Part shown: piece by piece, positions 5,579 through 7,955 of the stretch
How the letters are laid out: the number at the start of each line of letters is the position of its first letter
How positions within the stretch are numbered: the stretch's first letter is position 1
NCBI GenBank assembly: GCA_964601355.1
Contig: CAZRNB010000131.1
Coordinates: forward strand, 1-7,955
Source of the DNA: CAZRNB01 sp964601355
GTDB taxonomy: Bacteria > Planctomycetota > Phycisphaerae > Sedimentisphaerales > Anaerobacaceae
Direction of reading: 5' to 3'
Length of the DNA stretch: 7,955 nucleotides
The notes under the pieces: generated by a model
What the model saw: only the letters and a program-made list of their open reading frames with translations
What the model was told of the DNA's origin: nothing
Database searches by the model: none
Made by a program: the position numbers and the translations under genes

Positions 5579-6196
5579 TTAAGGCTGTTTAGGTTTTTGT
5601 TCTGGTTTAGGTGCTGGTTTTTCAGCAGGTGCTTGTCCTTGTGCTTGTCCTTGTCTAGGACCCCGTTCTCCAGCCTGTCCCTGTCCTCTCATCGGCATTT
5701 CCGGGAGCCCAAGTTTCTGCATGTTGTCCTCAAATGCCTTAGTGCGTTTTGCGATTAGCTCTTCGATACGTTTGGTCGTCTCTGCGGCTTTTTCCTTTGT
5801 TGCCAAAGTCTGGAGCTCTTTAAGGTCGGCAATAGATGCATCATGTTCCTGCTGCAGTTGTCTTCGACCTTTGAGAATCATAATTTGCTGCTCAATCGCT
5901 GCAATTGACTGCTGCTGCTCTTCTCGAATCTTTGTGAATCTTTCTCTCATTTTGGCTCTCTCTTCCTCAGAGAGTTCCTGACCGCCTGCCGGAGGCGTTG
6001 CCGGTGCTTCAAGGCCCGCTTTGAGTTTTGCAATCTGCTGCTCAATAGCCGCAACTGCTTTCTGCTGCGCCTCAACGTTCCTGAAGCCTCCACGTGCTGC
6101 TCCTCTCGGTCGTTCAGCTGCTTCCTGGCCTAACACAACCAAGGTCATTGCCAGAACCGTCAGGACAACGACGGCTGAAATCAGGTATCGCTTCAT
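5579..6196 (-). CDS. Secreted coiled-coil protein with internal repeat (paralogue A)
   Basis: I do not recognise a named family. The protein has 205 residues. Residues 1-24 are a signal peptide (MKRYLISAVVVLTVLAMTLV then VLGQ). Residues about 42-160 are nearly all helix-forming and rich in Glu, Gln, Lys and Ala, as in a coiled coil. An internal repeat is plain: AVAAIEQQIAKLKAG (47-61) and SIAAIEQQIMILKGR (97-111). The tail from about 170 is Gly-Gln-Pro-Lys rich and contains QGQA repeats encoded by a 12-bp tandem repeat at 5630-5653. The start ATG at 6196 has a full GGAGGT seven bases upstream and a run of eight T just before that. It is related to the upstream gene at 7219-6506. Probably periplasmic or surface structural; function unknown. 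Confidence 0.85.
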   Translation of the reverse strand: MKRYLISAVVVLTVLAMTLVVLGQEAAERPRGAARGGFRNVEAQQKAVAAIEQQIAKLKAGLEAPATPPAGGQELSEEERAKMRERFTKIREEQQQSIAAIEQQIMILKGRRQLQQEHDASIADLKELQTLATKEKAAETTKRIEELIAKRTKAFEDNMQKLGLPEMPMRGQGQAGERGPRQGQAQGQAPAEKPAPKPEQKPKQP

Positions 6197-6382
6197 AATA
6201 CTTACCTCCAAAAAAAATTATTATTGTTGACCTAATTCCCACCATGGTAATTAGCGTCATTCTTCTAATATGCACTTACTATCCACTAAGGGACACAAAT
6301 ACATAAACTCAGCCAAAAGCATCCACTCACCATTGCTGCGTTAGTCTTTCACACCGGCATTTTCGTCTAGTTTAAAATCCGA

Positions 6383-6388
6383 ATTATA
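6383..6388 (-). promoter_or_regulatory. Possible -10 box (TATAAT) for coiled-coil gene A, with a leader of about 180 bases
   Basis: TATAAT is a perfect -10 match at 6388-6383 on the minus strand, 25 bases past the upstream terminator tail. The hexamer 17 bases upstream is TTGTAT (three of six), so the -35 is poor. If used, it would leave a leader of about 180 bases before the ATG at 6196. Confidence 0.3.
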
Positions 6389-6412
6389 ATAGCCCTGCCG
6401 GAAATATACAAT

Positions 6413-6474
6413 ATAAAAAGCTCAAGTGCGAATATCGCTTCATACCGATTTTGACTATATAATCGGATGAGCTT
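6413..6474 (-). terminator. Branched Rho-independent terminator after coiled-coil gene B
   Basis: AAGCTCA (6474-6468) pairs with TGAGCTT (6424-6418) on the minus strand, closing two inner hairpins: CCGATT/AATCGG (6466-6461 with 6450-6445) and GCGA/TCGC (6438-6435 with 6431-6428). The outer stem runs into TTTAT (6417-6413). It starts 32 bases after the stop codon. The three-way shape is less usual than a simple hairpin, so efficiency is uncertain. Confidence 0.6.
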
Positions 6475-6505
6475 ATGTTTAGCTGCCGGAGCTACTTAGC
6501 TCAAA

Positions 6506-7219
6506 TTATGGTTCCTTGTTGGCAGAGGCTGCATTATCAAAATTTTTTCTCGTCATGGTTTGCTGCTCGTTAGTTTCTGTGGATAATTTATCAGATTTGA
6601 TCGGCTGGTCTTCCGGTCCTTTCTGCAATCTCGCAATCAGTCTTTCCATATACTGTGCGGTCTTTTTCGCGTTCTCTTTTATCGCCGTCTGATGGATTAC
6701 CTTAAGCTCATTCATCAGCAATTCTGTCCTAACTGTCTGAGGTCTCGTCTCAGTGAACTTTGCAAGCTGTTCCTGGATAGTGTTAACCAACTGCTGCTGC
6801 TGCTTGCGCGATTTTTGCCATTCCTTTCTCAACTTTGCCTGCTGCTCAAGAGAAGCTTCAGATAATTTTCTAAAGTCCTCACGATTCGGCCCTTCTTTTA
6901 CGGCCGCTTTTAGCTTCGCCAATCGTCGCTCGATATCCTCAATTACTTTCAACTGCTCTTCTCGACCTAACGTTGAGCTTATGCTGGTGGTTGGCTCACG
7001 CATTTGGGCTTTTGATTTTTGTTTCTCCTCTTTATACACATTCTGTTTTTGTTCCAGCAGTTTGGCTTTTTCTTCCGCAGTAAGACCCTGAGTCTCTTTC
7101 TGACCTTCACTGACCTGCTGGTTCCGTTTACGCTCATTACCTTCGGCTTGTCCAAATGCCGACCAAACCGATATTAAGGCCACCAGGACAAAAATAACTA
7201 ATACAAAATATCTCTTCAT
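6506..7219 (-). CDS. Secreted coiled-coil protein (paralogue B)
   Basis: The 237-residue protein is not a family I can name. Residues 1-24 are a signal peptide (MKRYFVLVIFVLVALISV then WSAFGQ). The remainder is highly charged and mostly helical. It aligns by eye with the neighbouring 6196-5579 product: the same MKRY start and FGQ/LGQ cleavage zone, and the same paired motif KVIEDIERRLAKLKAAV (91-107) and LVNTIQEQLAKFTE (144-157). A helix like ELKVIHQTAIKENAKKTAQY then MERLIARL (171-198) matches ADLKELQTLATKEKAAETTK and RIEELIAK in paralogue A. It lacks the Gly-Gln-Pro tail of A. The start ATG at 7219 has GGAGG eight bases upstream; a TTG-extended version to 7234 is not needed. Likely envelope-located; function unknown. 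A tandem duplication is the simplest origin. Confidence 0.83.
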   Translation of the reverse strand: MKRYFVLVIFVLVALISVWSAFGQAEGNERKRNQQVSEGQKETQGLTAEEKAKLLEQKQNVYKEEKQKSKAQMREPTTSISSTLGREEQLKVIEDIERRLAKLKAAVKEGPNREDFRKLSEASLEQQAKLRKEWQKSRKQQQQLVNTIQEQLAKFTETRPQTVRTELLMNELKVIHQTAIKENAKKTAQYMERLIARLQKGPEDQPIKSDKLSTETNEQQTMTRKNFDNAASANKEP

Positions 7220-7262
7220 GGTATTATCCTCCAAAAGTCAAATCGTTACGATTTCCGGCTAA

Positions 7263-7290
7263 AATATCGGATTACACTAACATTTATCAA
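7263..7290 (-). promoter_or_regulatory. Candidate promoter for coiled-coil gene B
   Basis: TTGATA (7290-7285, five of six matches) and GATATT (7268-7263, four of six) are 16 bases apart. The pair sits 14 bases below the T-run of the preceding terminator and would give a leader of about 37 bases to the ATG at 7219. Confidence 0.35.
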
Positions 7291-7304
7291 GTTAAGCTGC
7301 AAAT

Positions 7305-7341
7305 AAAAAAAACCATGCAGAGATTTCAAGGGGTGCATGGT
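7305..7341 (-). terminator. Rho-independent terminator for an upstream minus-strand transcript
   Basis: ACCATGCA (7341-7334) pairs perfectly with TGCATGGT (7319-7312) across a 14-base loop, and an unbroken T-run continues to 7305. It faces minus-strand transcription, but the nearest visible gene end is at 7826, nearly 500 bases upstream. Confidence 0.87.
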
Positions 7342-7382
7342 CTGTCTTCTGCATTCTGTTTTCTGTATTCTGTTTTCTTTCT
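7341..7382. repeat. Heptamer tandem repeat array, TCTGNNT
   Basis: Five successive 7-base units fit TCTGNNT (tctgtct, tctgcat, tctgttt, tctgtat, tctgttt), followed by a degenerate tctttct. The first unit abuts and shares a base with the terminator hairpin. A second array of the same period and consensus lies at 7681-7708 in the same orientation. Confidence 0.75.
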
Positions 7383-7399
7383 TAAAATTGGGTTTGTTT

Positions 7400-7530
7400 T
7401 CACCAAATGCCCATCTCGATTTTCATCTCATAATCCTTTGTTATAATTACGCTTACATACACTTGACTTTTTTCGAAGGATTGGCTTTGTTTTGCATAAA
7501 AAGGCCGATTTGTAGAGGATTCCCGACAAT
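7400..7530 (-). repeat. Probable remnant of a dispersed planctomycete intergenic repeat
   Basis: Translated on the minus strand, this stretch gives NRPFYAKQSQSFEKSQVYVS followed by VIITKDYEMKIEMGIW, a stop, and then KQTQF. I recall short predicted proteins with the pattern MNVxxxITKDYENxxxWTLGENKPNxTQF, repeated many times in Sedimentisphaerales-type genomes. They appear to be translations of a non-coding dispersed repeat. Its boundaries and any mobility are unknown. The identification rests on memory and would need a genome-wide search. Confidence 0.42.
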
Positions 7531-7680
7531 TGTAGAGCAAACCTTGGCAACAAGTACCACAGCTAATCGTGGAATTTTTGATTTTTGCGCTGTGATTCTG
7601 TATCTTCAATAATCTCCCCCCTTCTTGTTGTGTTTATCTTATGTTTTCCCCTCGGACTGAACTCGGGACGAAGGCTTTGT

Positions 7681-7708
7681 ACTGATTACTGTATTCTGTA
7701 TTCTATTT
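7681..7708. repeat. Second heptamer array, WCTGNNT
   Basis: Units actgatt, actgtat, tctgtat and degenerate tctattt follow one another at 7-base spacing. This matches the array at 7341-7382 in unit length, consensus and orientation. Confidence 0.6.
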
Positions 7709-7717
7709 TTAGCAGGT

Positions 7718-7745
7718 ATTATACCCAAAAACGGCAAAAAAACAA
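7718..7745 (-). promoter_or_regulatory. Possible promoter centred on a GGTATAATACC palindrome
   Basis: A perfect TATAAT (7723-7718) lies inside the palindrome GGTAT-A-ATACC. TTGTTT at 7745-7740, 16 bases upstream, is a weak -35 (three of six). A transcript from here would run about 400 bases to the terminator at 7341-7305 and carry no convincing gene. Confidence 0.3.
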
Positions 7746-7825
7746 GCAAAATTTCAGAAACAAAGGGCAGGAAAATTTCTGTCATTTTTTTTATTTTATT
7801 GGCCAGTCGATGTGGCAATCTATTT

Positions 7826-7955
7826 TCATACTTGGTGAAGGATAAAATCAATATCGAGAACGGTAATTTCTCCATCCTTGTGGTGAGCTTGCCGAATCCA
7901 ATGGTCTAAGTCACTGCTACTTAACGTATTGGCACACTCATGGCATTTAATAATT
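7826..7955 (-). CDS. C-terminal fragment of an unidentified protein with a CxxC pair
   Basis: Reading from 7954 on the minus strand gives 42 residues, beginning IIKCHECANTLSSSDLDHWI, then RQAHHKDGEITVLDIDFILH and QV, and ending at the TGA at 7828-7826. The frame is open to the window edge, so the start is outside. The CHEC pair suggests one half of a zinc ribbon or zinc knuckle, and the ending GEITVLDIDFILH has the regular strand-helix look of a folded domain. I cannot name the family. The competing frame here (7875-7639, MEKLPF onward) is hydrophobic, lacks a ribosome site and ends inside the repeat region, so it is less likely. No convincing terminator directly follows the stop. Confidence 0.6.
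   Translation of the reverse strand, partial: IIKCHECANTLSSSDLDHWIRQAHHKDGEITVLDIDFILHQV

Larger units (their letters stand above)
6197..6505. other. 309-base gap between the two coiled-coil genes
   Basis: The gap holds a terminator (6413-6474), a lone TATAAT, and close to the ATG a small inverted repeat CTAATT/AATTAG (6232-6237 with 6249-6254) around the palindrome ACCATGGT. A short palindrome, GAGCTA-CT-TAGCTC (6489-6502), lies just past the stop of the 7219-6506 gene. No convincing open reading frame or known RNA is seen. Confidence 0.6.
7342..7825. other. 484-base gene-free region with repeat-derived sequence
   Basis: Between the terminator at 7305-7341 and the gene end at 7826 I see no coding sequence I would defend. 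The region contains two heptamer arrays, a probable dispersed-repeat remnant, two TTGTAGAG copies 20 bases apart (around 7510 and 7531), a direct repeat around AAAATTTC (near 7750 and 7774), and one promoter-like site. Open frames on both strands here lack ribosome sites and look accidental. Confidence 0.6.

Noticed and set aside
5182..5592. 136-residue plus-strand open frame across the nitroreductase start and the terminator
   Set aside because: It crosses a terminator and a promoter, has no ribosome site, and its composition reflects antisense codons.
5721..5981. Cys- and Ser-rich plus-strand frame
   Set aside because: Antisense of Gln/Glu/Lys/Ala-rich coiled-coil codons gives Cys and Ser runs; not a real cysteine-rich peptide.
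6753..7091. 112-residue Cys- and Phe-rich plus-strand frame
   Set aside because: Same antisense effect over coiled-coil gene B.
7400..7609. 69-residue minus-strand frame read as a gene
   Set aside because: It needs a TTG start without ribosome site, and its sequence matches a non-coding dispersed-repeat pattern; listed as a repeat instead.
7337..7612. 91-residue plus-strand frame in the gene-free region
   Set aside because: It starts inside the terminator hairpin, translates the heptamer array, has no ribosome site and no recognisable fold.
7341..7708. CRISPR array
   Set aside because: The repeats are 7 bases long, tandem without spacers, and no cas gene is present.
7639..7875. Minus-strand frame beginning MEKLPF
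   Set aside because: It overlaps the more protein-like frame ending at 7826, lacks a ribosome site and runs into repeat sequence.

Overview
All genes that can be supported lie on the minus strand, so transcription runs from the high-coordinate end to the low-coordinate end. The window looks like chromosomal DNA of an uncultured planctomycete, probably of the Phycisphaerae/Sedimentisphaerales type. This is inferred from four things: a type IV prepilin-like protein with the NLRQIGLA signature, an ECF sigma/anti-sigma/PDZ operon, a lone secretin-like STN protein, and an intergenic repeat whose translation (IITKDYE) I recall from many such genomes. I have no database result to back that placement. 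Base composition looks moderate, and Shine-Dalgarno sites (GGAGG, AGGA) precede most starts.

Layout in the direction of transcription. Positions 7955-7826 hold the C-terminal end of an unidentified protein. A 484-base gene-free stretch follows, with two heptamer-repeat arrays, a dispersed-repeat remnant, a possible promoter and a strong terminator. Next come two related secreted coiled-coil proteins (7219-6506 and 6196-5579), each with its own terminator. An FMN nitroreductase (5365-4796) overlaps the start of a prepilin-like gene (from about 4836 to 4090). A three-gene operon then runs from 3943 to 1670: ECF sigma factor, membrane-anchored anti-sigma candidate (ATGA overlap), and an exported PDZ protein without a protease domain. 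After its terminator come an STN-domain protein (1554-823), a YbhB/YbcL-type PEBP protein (702-244), and the signal-peptide start of another exported protein (178-1).

The clearest functional unit is the sigma/anti-sigma/PDZ operon, which looks like an envelope-sensing circuit. Most of the other products carry export signals. The clearest regulatory pattern is compact terminator-promoter junctions. At 1566-1635 a 16-bp terminator stem is followed at once by TTGACA-16-TATAAT, placed so close to an ATG that translation could be nearly leaderless. At 5395-5462 the next promoter's -35 lies inside the terminator arm.

I found no CRISPR array, transposase, tRNA, rRNA, phage gene or recognisable defence system. 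The most unusual items are a 15-bp perfect inverted repeat inside the sigma-factor gene, the terminator-promoter junctions, the coiled-coil paralogue pair with internal repeats, and the heptamer arrays.
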